Source of the DNA: Hirundichthys speculiger
Lineage: Eukaryota; Chordata; Actinopteri; Beloniformes; Exocoetidae
NCBI GenBank assembly: GCA_018398805.1
Contig: JAGFBZ010000552.1
Location: forward strand, 48,583-112,582
DNA: 64,000 nucleotides
Direction: 5' to 3'
Positions 1-12,200 of the stretch are shown in pieces. A program made the position numbers and the translations under genes. Under the pieces are notes generated by a model, which was not told the origin of the DNA, made no database searches, and saw only the letters and a program-made list of their open reading frames with translations. Numbering within the stretch: the stretch's first letter is position 1; each line of letters opens with the position of its first letter.

Positions 1-906
1 TAATCCTGTGTGTAAGTGTGTCAGTGATACAGTGGATCCGTCTTCCTCTCTCCTTCAGCAGCTGGTTTGTGTCTTCAGTAATATATGTTCGGCTCGGTGT
101 CCTTTGATTGAGGATTTCAGTTTTAAGCTGTCACAGCCGTGGCAGTTCTGGCAACAAACAGTCTTTTAAGTCTTTTAATTAAAGATCATCCAAATGTTAT
201 TAATTGTCAGTTAATCAGTTGAAACAGATGAAAACACAAACCTCCAATAAAATGCTCGTTACATATGCGATTTGTTCTCACCGGTCGCCACTTTTTCCTT
301 GTGTCATCCCTAAGAGCGCATCGGAGTACAACAATCCGCTTTTCTCTGCGTTCTACGTTGGCTGGAAATCTGTGGAAATCTGTGGAACGATAATCCTGGT
401 CCCTTTCCTCTGTAGTTTGTGCAGCCAACAGCTACACAGTTCAAAACCATGTTTTCAAACTGTTTGCTATCCACTTGAACACGACAGATAACACACGCGA
501 CAGGTTAACTGCTTAGCTGAAGGGCTTTGTTTTCACTTCAACATGGCGGCGGCTTGTTGCGACTGCAGTTTGTGACGTCACGTGCAAAAGGTCTACTGTC
601 CATTTGGAAGATCCATCAACACCCAAGATTACCGGCTGATGTTTTGAAATGTTTCCTCAAAGTACCCCCATGTTCTTCTTCCTTCAGATGTGCCAGTACT
701 CAGCAGCTGGGTCTGGTCTGAGGCCTGCAACAGTCCACCATTTCCTCATGTCTCTAAAAATGTAACTTTTGCCCCATTGTCCAGCTGCAAACTGCTGTTC
801 TTGGTTTCACTCAAAAGCAGGTTAATCTCTGGGTTGCAGATGTTACTTCCTGAGTGCTCCGGTGCTGTTTATACTTGAGAACTTTTGCACCAACAGGGAA
901 TCTCAG
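1..906. other. Left-edge stretch without a recognised gene
   Basis: No exon with conserved protein features, RNA gene or clear transposon end was recognised here. The ORFs present are short, start and stop at random and match no family I know. The stretch could contain the edge of a neighbouring gene's UTR, but nothing in the sequence proves it. Confidence 0.4.
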
Positions 907-1983
907 AATTGACCTTTCGGTAAGCACCGCCCCCTTCCTAGTTACTGTTGCTAGGTCGGACATTCTCGCTGCTCCTCCATTAAAGACAATGTTATTTTGC
1001 CATTTTTCCGATGCCTATCAACCGTATTTACATTACACTAGAATAACACCGTGGTGAAATATTGCTGCTGGGGACCTGCAACAGTGACTCGAGGTGTCCA
1101 GAACGTTTGGAGGGACATTTTTATTCTCTTTCCCAAACAAAAACAAACGCTGGAGAATGCAGCTGTGGGTTAAGTTGTGTCTGTTCACACAAGCAACTGA
1201 ACGTGGGGAAAGTTACAAAACACACCTACATTTACTCTAAGGTAAGTTAGCTTTGTTTATTAGATGATTGATTTAACCACCGTTTAGTAAAAGTAATATG
1301 GTTTAGCAGCAGGGAGGGTGATGAGTGAAAACATCTCTCCGTTAGTATTCCGGCTAGCTTGCTAGCCACCTATAAGCCTACCTTATTGTCTACAAATATA
1401 TATGGCCCTGGATATTTATTTTATTAGGTATAAGGTGAGGCTAGTGATGTTAACGTCACTTTATTAATTATATTAATACAATGCTGCGACTGTCTGATGT
1501 TAACATAGCTCTGGTGTGGGACAGACCTATGGACCAGAGCTAATGCTAATGCTAACAGAGAACTCATCACCCTCCTTGCTGCTAAATAATAATATTATTT
1601 TTACTAAACGGTGGTTAAATCAATCATCTAATAAACAAAGCTAACTTACCTTGGAGTAAATGTAGGTGTGTTTTGTAACTTTCCCCACGTTCAGTTGATT
1701 GTGTGAACAGACACAACTCAACCCACAGCTGCATTCTCCAGCATTTGTTTTGGCTTGGAAAAGAGAATAAAAATGTCCCTCCAAACGTTCTGGACACCTC
1801 GAGTCACTGTTGCAGGTCCCCAGCAGCAATATTTTACCACGGCGTTATTCTGGTGTGATATAAATACTGATGATAGGCATCGGAAAATAGCAAAATAACA
1901 TTGTCCTTAATGGAGGAGCAGCAAGAATGTCCGACCTAGCAACAGTAACTAGGAAGGGGGCGGCGCTTACCGAATGGTTAATT
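907..1983. mobile_element. Long fold-back (inverted-repeat) element, probably a non-autonomous DNA transposon
   Basis: The left arm (907-1326) and right arm (1561-1983) are near-identical inverted copies of about 420 bp separated by a spacer of about 235 bp. The outermost bases read AATT(G/A)ACC(T/A)TTCGGTAAGC from either end. Because the arms are inverted copies, the same 62-residue open frame occurs at 1062-1250 on + and 1641-1829 on -, with only a few substitutions. No transposase is recognisable and no clear target-site duplication was found, so the superfamily is unassigned. The sequence could also be a host inverted duplication, but arms this similar with diverged surroundings fit a fold-back transposon best. 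Confidence 0.7.
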
Positions 1984-2214
1984 GTACCCAAGGTTGAACC
2001 AGACTTTGCGATGGTCTGTTTCCTGACGTCTTGGAGGATTTCTTTTATTTCCCATGAGGCCCTTGTGTCTGCTAGCGTGCCCCGAGCTGTCCAGTCCTGT
2101 CAGAAGCTTCTAACGCCTGGACACGTTACCACCAGGAGATGTTTACCCGCCTTTACTGGGTTTTAGTTTCCACAATGGTGTAACTAGACGTTGACAGAGC
2201 AAGAACCTCCTGAA

Positions 2215-2450
2215 GACTCACCTGTTCCTTCCTAAAACCTTAACCCTTCACTCCTAACTCACACCTACTTTGCACGTCTGCACATCTTCCATTTAGTTTT
2301 TTTTTTTTTTTTTTAAAGATTTAAATAAGATAGTTTTAGCACTTGATGCATGGGCCAAAGTTCCTTGCTGTTCTGATGCTCGAATGTTTATCCTCACTTG
2401 TAAATCGCTGTGGATTAAAGCACCTGCTAAACGACTATAAATGTATCGTT
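2215..2450 (+). mobile_element. SINE/LINE 3' tail fragment
   Basis: The segment ends with a stretch resembling the widespread fish retroposon tail of the type AAATCGCTGTGGATTAAAGC followed by CTGCTAAACGACTATAAATG. Upstream it has a T-rich tract. This tail is shared by L2-type LINEs and the SINEs that borrow their machinery. The 5' limit is uncertain. Confidence 0.55.
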
Positions 2451-3144
2451 TGTTAATTTGTTTAAACCTGTGTTAAAAGGACAAAGTTAAAAAATAATCA
2501 ATTTAATTCATGGTTACATCTATTTAGTGTAAACTAAAATGTAAACAAGCAAATCTTGAATGTTTCTCAAAGTGGCTGAAAACTTTGTAATTTACCTTGG
2601 AAAGTATCTGCATTAGTTTGGCAGTTTAATCTTCTTAATGGCTGATAAGCTTATCTTTTTTCTTTACTATTTTTAGTGCAACAAAGAGCTAACGGGGTTG
2701 TTGTATGCTATCATCATTTTATCTAGGTGGTCAGAAGTTTGATATGACATGAACAGTCTTGTGAGCTTCAGCATTTGTTATTATCTGCTAGCAGAAAAAA
2801 AAAAAAGTTTTTTGTTGTGTCTTCCATTTGCTTTAACATCTTTGAAGCTAACATAGGGGTGAGAGCTGGGTGCTGTATGCAGTTTTGTCAGATTACTTTT
2901 ATACTTTTGAAGGTTGATGTTTATATCTTTCCATGTCTGGGTTAACTGCTGATTTCCATGTGTGGGTGGTTGAACTGTGGCGGGTTTCCAAGTGTGCAGG
3001 ATATTTTTACAGGAGCATTAGAGGGAAGTAGAGGGAAGGCTCTGTCTGGGGTTAGGATCCCTGGAAAACTGATGGGCAGGACGATACCCAGTGACTGCAG
3101 TAGGAAGGAGGTGACGTTCAGTCCTCTCACTGTCCCCTTTGTGA

Positions 3145-4287
3145 TAGGGATGGGAATTGATACGATTTTTCTGATGCCGATTCCATTATGAAATGAAATG
3201 AAAAATACTTTATTCATCCCAGATGAATAAATCTATAAATATATCGATACTGTTTAACGATTTGATTCTTTATCGAATCTCTTATCGATTCTAATTTGGG
3301 AAAAAGAAGAACTAACAGTTTTATTAGCATTAATTTTTTTTTTACTCAGAAGTCCCAACCTTACAAACTCAACAGCGAGGTGAAAAGAGGCCCAAATCCT
3401 GGATAACGTGTTAACTGTTGTAATATGTAACTGTGCAAATACACAAGAACGTGGAACATTTCACTAACAGATTTTTCCTAATAGAAATGAAAAAATCTCC
3501 CTTTTAAAAGGATCTATGAGCTCACTAAGCACTCAAAAATAATAATAAAGAAAGATAAATACTATCAAATACAACGGAACAGTGCATAGTACAAATCTGC
3601 AAATACTATGAAGAATTAACAATTCTTTAGCAGTAAAATAATCATGTCTTCCAGCCTCTGAACCAGCCAGACTCTCTCTCTCGTCACGGTCATCTTCTAA
3701 ATGTAATGCAGAAGGCATTCGTTTAATAGCATAGCGTTAATGTTATAGCGTGTTTTACAAAGAAGCACATAGGCAGCGGGATAGCTACTAACCAGAGTTA
3801 CCAGAGGAGATCTTAGCTTGGCTACTGCTGCTGGGTTGAGATCCATCAGTCCGAAGCGTCAAAACACGACACTCGTTATCACATGTTGTGTGTTCAAATG
3901 TTTCTGCATGTTAGCCGTGTTCCCTCCTGACGCTGTTATCTCCACTTTACAATGACTGCTAGTTGCCTTGTTGCCATCTTTCTTTGGTGAAGTGAAGCCA
4001 AACTTTGTAGCGTTTGAACCTGGTGGGCGCCATTGTTGTTTACAACTCCAATGTGCGTGATAAACCAACGTAACTTAATCACGTAAGTGCTTTCTGGAAT
4101 TGACTGTGCGTAACTTGTGTAAATTACGTGAGATTCGTGCTGGTTGGAATCGATAAGAGAATCGCTGGATAAACTGCCAAACGATTCCATGGAATTGAAA
4201 CACACGGAACCGGTTCTCTACAGGAGCCGGTTCTCTACAGGAGCCGGTTCTCTACAGGAACCGGTTCTCTACAGGAACCGAACCCTA
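3145..4287 (-). mobile_element. hAT transposon copy carrying a BED-finger fragment
   Basis: The element starts TAGGGATGGGAATTGA and ends with the inverted AACCGAACCCTA. It is flanked by the 8-bp near-duplicate CTTTGTGA (3137-3144) / CTTTGTGT (4288-4295), the hAT signature. On the - strand around 3868-4068 a frame reads like the start of a BED zinc-finger transposase (ending KVEITASGGN ... MQKHLNTQH). The rest of the transposase is missing. The right end contains a short tandem repeat of a 17-bp unit (about 4205-4280). A second copy of the family lies at 26668-28390. Confidence 0.78.
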
Positions 4288-4295
4288 CTTTGTGT

Positions 4296-6350
4296 TGGCG
4301 TCGTCCCTTCTCGTTCATCGTCACATTATGTGTACGTAAATGCAGCGGCCAGCCCAGCTCTTTCCATGTTTATCTCGTCGTATGAGTTTTTACTTTATTG
4401 CCAACTGGCAAACAGAGGAAGTGGTTCACTACTGCCACCAAGTGTTTTGGAGCGTTAGCGTACTACGTCACTGGATCCTGCCGGGATCCACGGCGGCTGA
4501 AAGAGCCGAGGAGGATGTTGATCCTGCTACACTTCCAGCCTCCTTGATTTTACCTTTGGACCCACGCTGATGGAAACCTGCATCTTAGTGCCCTGACTTC
4601 ATATAAGATGATTTTTGCTAAACTACACTTAATAAAAATGGGTTTCATTCTTTCCTGTTGTGCTGTAAAAAGTTTTTTTTTTTCACTTCTGTACTTGGAG
4701 TTTCTGAAAGAAAAATGCTTGCTTGTTTTTTCCCAGAATTGCAAAAGTTGTATAATGTCATGAGTGCAATAAAAGCTGAGATGGTAACAAAGAAAAGTAG
4801 GAGGATCTCTTGAGTTCACTTCACATTACCGTGGCCCATAGCTGCACCATTATCAAACCATTATCATAATAATGGGAAATAGTTCATAATAATAAACACC
4901 TGTATTCTCATTTATTCATTGAATGATGACCCAAACGAGGCTCCATACAGCGAATCTACTTGTTGTACAACAATCGATCTAAAGTGTAACGACCATGTAA
5001 CCCTAAGTATTATATACAGAGCAATACTCATGGATCACATCCATCATACTTTAGATCTGTGACTAAATCTATCCACTCATGAACGATACAGTCAGCCTCC
5101 ATTATTGTTTACTGCAGTAACAGCTGAACTATTTTAGCATTTAGCTTCACCTAATACCAGAATCAGAAGGTCACAGTCAGCCACTCACACATGGCTCTGG
5201 TGACATTTTCAACGCTTTCTCTTAAGTGAAAATATGAATACATTTACATAACACATCTTTTACAGCAAATTGTTAGAACATTTAAATGTTCAAAAGAGGA
5301 ACAAAATGATAATGACCAAAGTCTCCAACATCCCTCCTCTCATATGTACTATATGTACAGTCATCCCTCACACTTTGTGGTCTCAGTACATCGCGGAGGT
5401 TTCAAAAAATATTCATCGAAAAATAATATTCCGGAAAAAAAATTGAAAAAAATTCAAACGAAGCACACGAGGTTGAAGCGAAACACAGCACATCAAGAAC
5501 GAGTCTCAGGAAGCAAATTAAGAGCCGACATGATGACCCATGAACGGACATCGAGTCCTGTGATTGGCTGCTACGACGGTCATCACTGTGGTGTCGGTTG
5601 TCTGTAGCTGATTGGCTGAGACGTGTCCCCTCATCTCCTGCTCTCATCAGCTGTATATGTACAGAACAACCCAGCCATGATCTCAACAGGTAAACTTGTG
5701 TACATGTTGAGGGAAAATATATTTATCAAATTTCTCATGAAAAAACTAGCTCTTAAAAAACATGCTGGGTTTGATGGTATTTGAATGTATTCTCTGATCA
5801 GTTTATTTTAGTTTTAGTGTCACACTTTGAGCTTTTAGCACCATATTTAAGTGTGAACACTACAGAATCATTTAATGTCTTTTTAAGCTATTTTATTGAT
5901 CCCTCCGTGTTCTGTCTTTAATAAAGAGCGGGTGAATTTATGAATTAAAGCATGCTGGGAAGTGGCTAGTGATGGTGAGAAGAAGCCTCATGAGGCATCG
6001 AACCACTGGAGCCAGTCGGTTCCAGAAAGGGTTCATTACTAGAAAGTTCATGTAAACGCGACACCACCTACTGGACAGGTGTATATTTACAGGCAGCTGG
6101 ATCTCAACCACAGCTGGTTGTGGTGCATTGAATACTAGTGTCTGTCATGGCCCTTGGGAATGATTATGAATTACAAAAAATGTATGACTGAATAAATTCT
6201 CTACATACATTATCACCTATGCGTATAATAAAATATGCCATGAACACATTGTGTGTGTGTGTGTGTGTAAAGTTTCCCAGTATTATTAGGAGTTATCAAA
6301 TCAAAATGTTTCCACTCAGGGGAAATCTTCTTCTTCTAGCTGGCTCCATC
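4296..6350. other. Intergenic stretch with minor transposon scraps only
   Basis: No gene was recognised. Around 5355-5430 the sequence reads ACAGTCATCCCTCACAC with TACATCGCGG nearby, similar to the ends of Tigger/mariner-type elements, but no matching opposite end was found. About 5985-6060 looks like the edge of another hAT-type copy. A (GT)n run lies near 6247-6268. Confidence 0.4.
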
Positions 6351-6358
6351 CTCTTATC

Positions 6359-6743
6359 CAGTGATTCCCAAAGTGTGGGCCGTGGCCCCCTGCTGGGCCG
6401 TTCTGGTACTGCAGGTGGGCCGTGAGAGCTCATTAAAATTAAACAAATGTGTTTTAAATCCTCGATCTTTTTAAAATATGTCTTGAATTACTGTAATATA
6501 TTCATGACATTATGAAAAAACATAAAAAAAGTAATAAAGCAAACCAGTTAACTGTTATTCTACTGTCATTTTAACTTAATAAGACAAGTGTCACCTTATT
6601 TGTTGACCCCTTACATTAATATCAGAACACAGCTTCTAGTCCTGTCTGGTGATCATAGTTGTGATGAAAGGTTTGGGTCAGCTGCGGAGATTTTTTTCCC
6701 TTTTCAAATTGGGCCTTGGTATTCCGAAGTTTGGGAATGGCTG
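6359..6743. mobile_element. Charlie-like hAT MITE with perfect 8-bp target duplication
   Basis: The terminal inverted repeats are CAGTGATTCCCAAAGTGTGG at the left and, read from the right end, CAGCCATTCCCAAACTTCGG. The flanks carry an exact 8-bp duplication CTCTTATC (6351-6358 and 6744-6751). The internal 385 bp is AT-rich and has no transposase, so this is a non-autonomous copy. The CAGTGRTTCCCAAAGTGTGG terminus is typical of Charlie-type hATs. Confidence 0.88.
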
Positions 6744-7149
6744 CTCTTATCTATTCTTCTCTCCTCACTCTCATAAATCTGAGAACTATCCCTCTCTCTA
6801 AACTTTCCAAACTATCATTAACCATTAACTATATAAGCGCTATCCAAACTCTAGTGTCCAAACTCTGAACTGACTGCAACTTTGTATCAACAACCCTCAT
6901 CTTGAATGGAGCCTGAGGGGTTTATATCACTGTTAAACCTCCCGAACCTCCTGAACCACTTCCTGAAGCAGTCACGTGGCCGGGCGGCGAGGCTTCGGAC
7001 GTCATCATTTTTTGCTCCTCCCCTAATTGAAACAAGTCTCAATACGCGCTTCACAGAAACGCCCCCTCCATTTCTGACACGCCTCGAAGCCTCGGCACAT
7101 CTTTATGTATTTATTTATTTATTTATTTTTGCCTCGGCACATCTTTACA

Positions 7150-7316
7150 TCACGAGTAGCGGCTATCTAAACCGGAAGCGGAAGCTGACAGCTGCATCCG
7201 GGAGGAGCAGCGGCAACAAAATGAGGTGGTGTTTTTGAACCCTCAGCAGAAAGAGGAAGCTTCGATCACTTGTTTGTTCGCTGGAGGACGAGAGGAGGAT
7301 TTGTTTCTTTCCATCG
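7150..7316 (+). promoter_or_regulatory. akr1a1: Probable akr1a1 promoter-proximal region and untranslated first exon
   Basis: A locally GC-richer segment (AAACCGGAAGCGGAAG, an ETS-like GGAAG pair, then CATCCGGGAGG) precedes a good splice donor (ATCG|GTGAGT, exon end 7316). The akr1a1 coding start lies in an exon with an acceptor at 9223/9224, so at least one untranslated exon is required upstream. This is the nearest plausible one. The transcription start is not determined. The exon assignment is inferred from splice-site quality and distance. Confidence 0.4.
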
Positions 7317-7459
7317 GTGAGTTAGCGGCTCAGCGGCTAATGTAGTAGAAGACTGAACAGAAACGCTCTCAGATGTCCTACAGCTGTAACGTCATTTCTG
7401 TTACAGGAGGGAGAGTTAGGAGAGAAAAGAGCTGGCTGGAGACTGACGAACCGGACCAG

Positions 7460-8290
7460 CTGTTAGTTAATGAGGTTAAATCAGTTAATGAGGTTACATC
7501 GGTTAATGAGGTTTAATCTGTCAGGTAATGGGGTTTAATCTGTCAATTAAGGGGGTTAAACCAGTTAATGAGGTTAAATCTGTTGGTTAATGAGGTTAAA
7601 TCTGTTGGTTAATGAGGTTAAATCTGTTGGTTAATGAGGTTAAATCTGTCAGTTAATGAGGTTAAATCTGTTGGTTAATGAGGTTAAATCTGTCAGTTAA
7701 TGAGGTTAAATCTGTTGGTTAATGAGGTTAAATCTGTTGGTTAATGAGGTTAAATCTGTTGGTTAATGAGGTTAAATCTGTCCGTTAATGAGGTTAAATC
7801 TGTCAGTTAATGAGGTTAAATCTGTCAATTAATGAGGTTTATTCTGTCAGTTAATGGGGTTAAATCTGTCGGTTAAAGGGGTTAAATCTGTCAGTTAATG
7901 GGGTTAAATCTGTCAATTAATGAGGTTTATTCTGTCAGTTAATGGGGTTAAATCTGTCGGTTAAAGGGGTTAAATCTGTCAGTTAATGGGGTTAAATCTG
8001 TCAGTTAATGGGGTTAAATCTGTCAGTTAATAGGGTTAAATCTGTCCATTAATGACGTTTATCTGTCGGTTAATGAGATTAAATCTGTCAATTAATGAGG
8101 TTAAATCTGTCAGTTAATTAGGTTAAAACTGTCCATTAATGAGGTTTAATCTGTCAGTTAATGAGGTTTAATCTGTCAGTTAATGTGGTTTAATCTGTCA
8201 ATTAACGAGGTTTAATCTGTCAGTTAATGAGGTTTAATCTGTCAATTAATGAGCTTTAATCTGTTGGTTAATGAGGTTTATTCTGCCAGG
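7460..8290. repeat. Minisatellite, unit about 23 bp, in akr1a1 intron 1
   Basis: About 36 imperfect copies of GTTAATGAGGTTAAATCTGT plus CAG/TGG occur here. Variants change TGAGG to TGGGG or TAGGG, and the copies at the right end become TTTAATCTGT. The array sits directly after the putative first exon. No coding function is suggested. Confidence 0.95.
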
Positions 8291-8394
8291 TTTAATCTTG
8301 TGAAAGGAAACCAGACCATTAACAATGGTTCAGAGCGCGTGACTTCCCAGGAAATCAGCTGACAGAGATGTGGAAGTCACGCGTCTGTTACTCC

Positions 8395-8880
8395 CGGACC
8401 AGACCGTCACTGCACATCTGTATCAGACAGACCAGACCGTCACTGCACATCTGTATCAGACAGACCAGACCCTCACTGCACATCTGTATCAGACAGACCA
8501 GACCCTCACTGCACATCTGTATAAGACAGACCAGACCTTTACTGCACAAGACAGACCAGACCTTTACTGCACATCTGTATAAGCCAGACCAGACCCTCAC
8601 TGCACATCTGTATCAGCCAGACCAGACCGTCACTGCACATCTGTATCAGACAGACCAGACCCTCACTGCACATCTGTATAAGACAGACCAGACCTTTACT
8701 GCACATCTGTATAAGCCAGACCAGACCCTCACTGCACATCTGTATAAGACAGACCAGACCTTCATTGCACATCTGTATCAGACAGACCAGACCCTCACTG
8801 CACATCTGTATAAGACAGACCAGACCCTCACTGCACATCTGTATAAGCCAGACCAGACCCTCACTGCACATCTGTTTTAC
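8395..8880. repeat. Minisatellite, 33-bp unit, in akr1a1 intron 1
   Basis: About 14 copies of a unit containing CAGACCAGACCCTCACTGCA followed by CATCTGTATCAGA. Because the unit is a multiple of three and stop-free, open frames of 70 to 218 codons appear on both strands. They are artefacts of the repeat. Confidence 0.95.
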
Positions 8881-9260
8881 ATGGACCGGACCGTCACACT
8901 ATGGAAGCCTTGTTGTAATGGCATGAACCAGTATCATGATGGCTGTGCTCCAGACCAGGGTGGAGGAACATGGCTCCATCAGTGCAGATCTAAGCCAGTC
9001 AGCTTTGCCGGCGCCCTGTCATGACGGCACTGAACGTCCCCACACAGGATTAGAGCTATTTATACAAACTCAACCGTGACCCTGAATAACCTCAGCATTT
9101 TGAAGACACTCGTAGATCTGTCTTTTCTCTGTGATCCACTCACTTTACTTCAGTCCGTTCCTGCTTTAACTGCAGTTGGCGTCTTTGCTTGTAATGGTTT
9201 TGACATGTGTCTCTCTTCCTCAGATCTGTGCCTGTCCCTTTAAGCTTCTCTGGAGAGGAA

Positions 9261-12200
9261 ATGAATGACTTTGCAGTTCTCAACACGGGCCGCAAGATGC
9301 CCCTCCTTGGCCTGGGAACGTGGAAAAGTGAGCCAGGAAAGGTAGTTGCAGGTTTACCAGACTGTCTTTCAGCTGCTGGACAGATTTAAAAACAATGTTG
9401 TCGACGGTCCAACTTCAGTATTTTCTCAGAGAATAGTTTGAAAACATATTGTGCAGCTCCTCAGTCAGCAGAGAAAGATCTAGGACCAAGTCAGCGAGCA
9501 CAGGAAAGAGCTTTTAGATAAGGAACAGATTAAAGAGATCATGGAAAAAAAACTAGACATTAACAAAGCTTCCAGTGATGTTCTACCTTTGCTCTACCTG
9601 AGAAGGTAGAGCAGGTGGGAGGAGAGCCAGTAACAACTTTTTAAAACCGATACCGATAACCGATAACTTTCAGCTCCTAAAGGCCGATACTGATAACTGA
9701 TAACACACATATATACTTAAGATAATTACATTAATACTATGAACAAAATCAAAAATAGTTTTGACTTTTTAAATGAACAGATATTTATTTTTTCCAGTGA
9801 AAAACTATTGACAAGCCTCTCAAACATTTTCGTAAAGCTATCAAACAAACTTATTTGATATCTCACATCAACTTATATAAGGTTCATAACTGACTGATAT
9901 AAAAAATAAAGGCTCCTTGAACTGATGGAAATACATGCATCAGAATTACTAACTGAAAAAGATTTAAAGGATTTTGGCTTGTGGTTCCATTTAAATTAAT
10001 ACCTTTAATCAAAGTAAATGAGGTTCAGTAGTTTTTGTTTATTATGTTTTAATCTCATGGAAGCTTTAGATGAGAGGAATGAGGAAGAGGGGAGGGTAGA
10101 CTGCTGCTGGCTTGCGCACGTTAGCGTTAGCTTCCGTTAGCTCACATTAGCGCGATTTCAAAACTCCATGGAAGTGATTGTTATGTTGTAGGTGGCTGAT
10201 CAGGTTTTACGTATTAAAGTTTGTGCTTCCCTCCTCGTAGAATTCACTCGGAGGATTCGTCACAAATAACCTCCAAACTATCTTCTTCTGGAACTTTAAC
10301 AAAGTTCCACGCTGCCATGTTTGTTGTGATCAGTACGCTGTGCTGCAGGCTGCATTCAAGGTGTAACGTAAATTTCCACGTTCACTCGTTTGCTAGTCGT
10401 TCTTTCAGCCTTTTCTATTTTTTTTCTTTTTTATGTGTAACATGTGGAAAAATACTGCGAATATCAATTAAAGTCAGCAACTACCAAAATTATGACCGAA
10501 TTAATTAGTTGTTTTCTGGCATGAGGGGGTATTTTTGATTTTCCTTACTGAGAATTCGTATTTCTAATTATGCCGATGTCACTTGAACACAACATTCACT
10601 GCCGGTCTTTCAAGGCTCAGAGGGAGCGAGGCACTGCCGTGTTGACAAAATATATATGTTATCGGGCTATTCGTCATGATATCGGACTTATCGGAATGAT
10701 GTCATAATTTCCTGTTATCGGCCCAATAGTCATCGGCCCGATAGTTATCGTGCACCCCTAGACTGGATAAATGCGTTTGATTAAGAAGCACCATCTAGTG
10801 TACGCTGCTATGAAGCACCTGAAACAGGTGTCCCCTCTGAAGTTCTAGTCTCTGTTGCCCTGGCTCCTCACAGGTGAAACAGGCAGTGACATGGGCGCTG
10901 GAGGCAGGCTATCGTCACATCGACTGTGCAGCCATCTACGCCAACGAAGCTGAGGTTGGAGAAGCCCTGCAGGAGATGCTCGGCCCAGACAAGGTAAAAC
11001 TGCTCCACCACCCTAGAGATCAATCTGAGGATACTAAAGAGCTGTGGAAGCAACACACTTAAATATGGTGCTGGTTATTGTTGTGATCTTTGATTTGCAG
11101 TTTCTGCTTTGTCTTAGTAGCCCTGGATCAGTTATTGTCCACGGTAGCATCTTTAGTTTCCTTTCCTGAGGCTCAGGAACGTCTGTTCCCACTAAACCCT
11201 GTCGTCTAACTGGAATCGTTGCTGCTGTTTACTGGCCCTGTGATCCGTGTTCATGCCTGCCAATCAACGTTCTTGGTTTCAAAAGCACTAGGATTTACAG
11301 AGCTGGAAACCTTCTAGGGGAACGATCAGACAGCACATCAGCCTGGAACAGAGAGTGTAGTGTTAGGATTTAGAATTAACTCAGTAGATCTTTATCCTGT
11401 TAAAGCTAAAACTTTATTGCCTGTAGGCAATGTTTTTATGATGGTGAGTCCTCAGTTTTGCTGCTTTATGACATAACGACTGGGATCTCCTGACTTCCTG
11501 ACCTGCTTTCTTCCAAGGAAGTTTGCGACGGCATAGATAACAAATTTAGTTACACCCCATCTCCTGGACAAACACAACCACATGTGTCTGGACCTGCGAT
11601 TGGCCATCTGGATTTTGAGACAAAGGGCCATAAAACTCAGAACAACAAGGATCCTCCTCCTTTGGATCCTTAAAAGATGGACAAAATCTGACTTTAAGCG
11701 TGCATTTCCCTGGCATCTCTTGTGATGTTAGGAAGTGTACCATCGGCCGATTGAAATATTCTGCATGGCATATTAATTCTTTGTATTCATGATTGTATTA
11801 AACTCTTTGATTGACCTTTGTTTCTAGTCTCGTCAATAGGCACCAGATAAAATAACACGGGGAAATACTTTCAGTAGTATAGTTGAGGAGAGAGAAGATC
11901 TTTCAGATCTGGTTCGGTCCTCCGTCTGTGGACTCGTTCCTCCATCTGTGGACTCGTTCCTCCGTACCTCCGTCTGTGGACTTGTTCCTCCGTACCTCCG
12001 TCTGTGGACTCGTTCCTCCTTCTGTGGACTCGTTCCTCTGTACCTCCGTCTGTGGACTCGTTCCTCCGTACCTCCCTCTGTGGACCCGTTTCTCCGTCTT
12101 TGGACTCATCCCTCCGTCTGCGGACTCGTTCCTCCATCTGCGGACCCGTTCCTCCGTCTGTGGACTCGCTCCTCCGTCTGTGGACTCGTTCCTCCATCTG

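Noticed and set aside
3145..4287. Host ZBED-type gene
   Set aside because: Only the BED finger survives. The element ends and 8-bp duplication show a transposon copy, and the frame is short.
8368..9024. 218-codon ORF with QTRPSLHICIR repeats
   Set aside because: A 33-bp minisatellite, open in frames on both strands, intronic in akr1a1.
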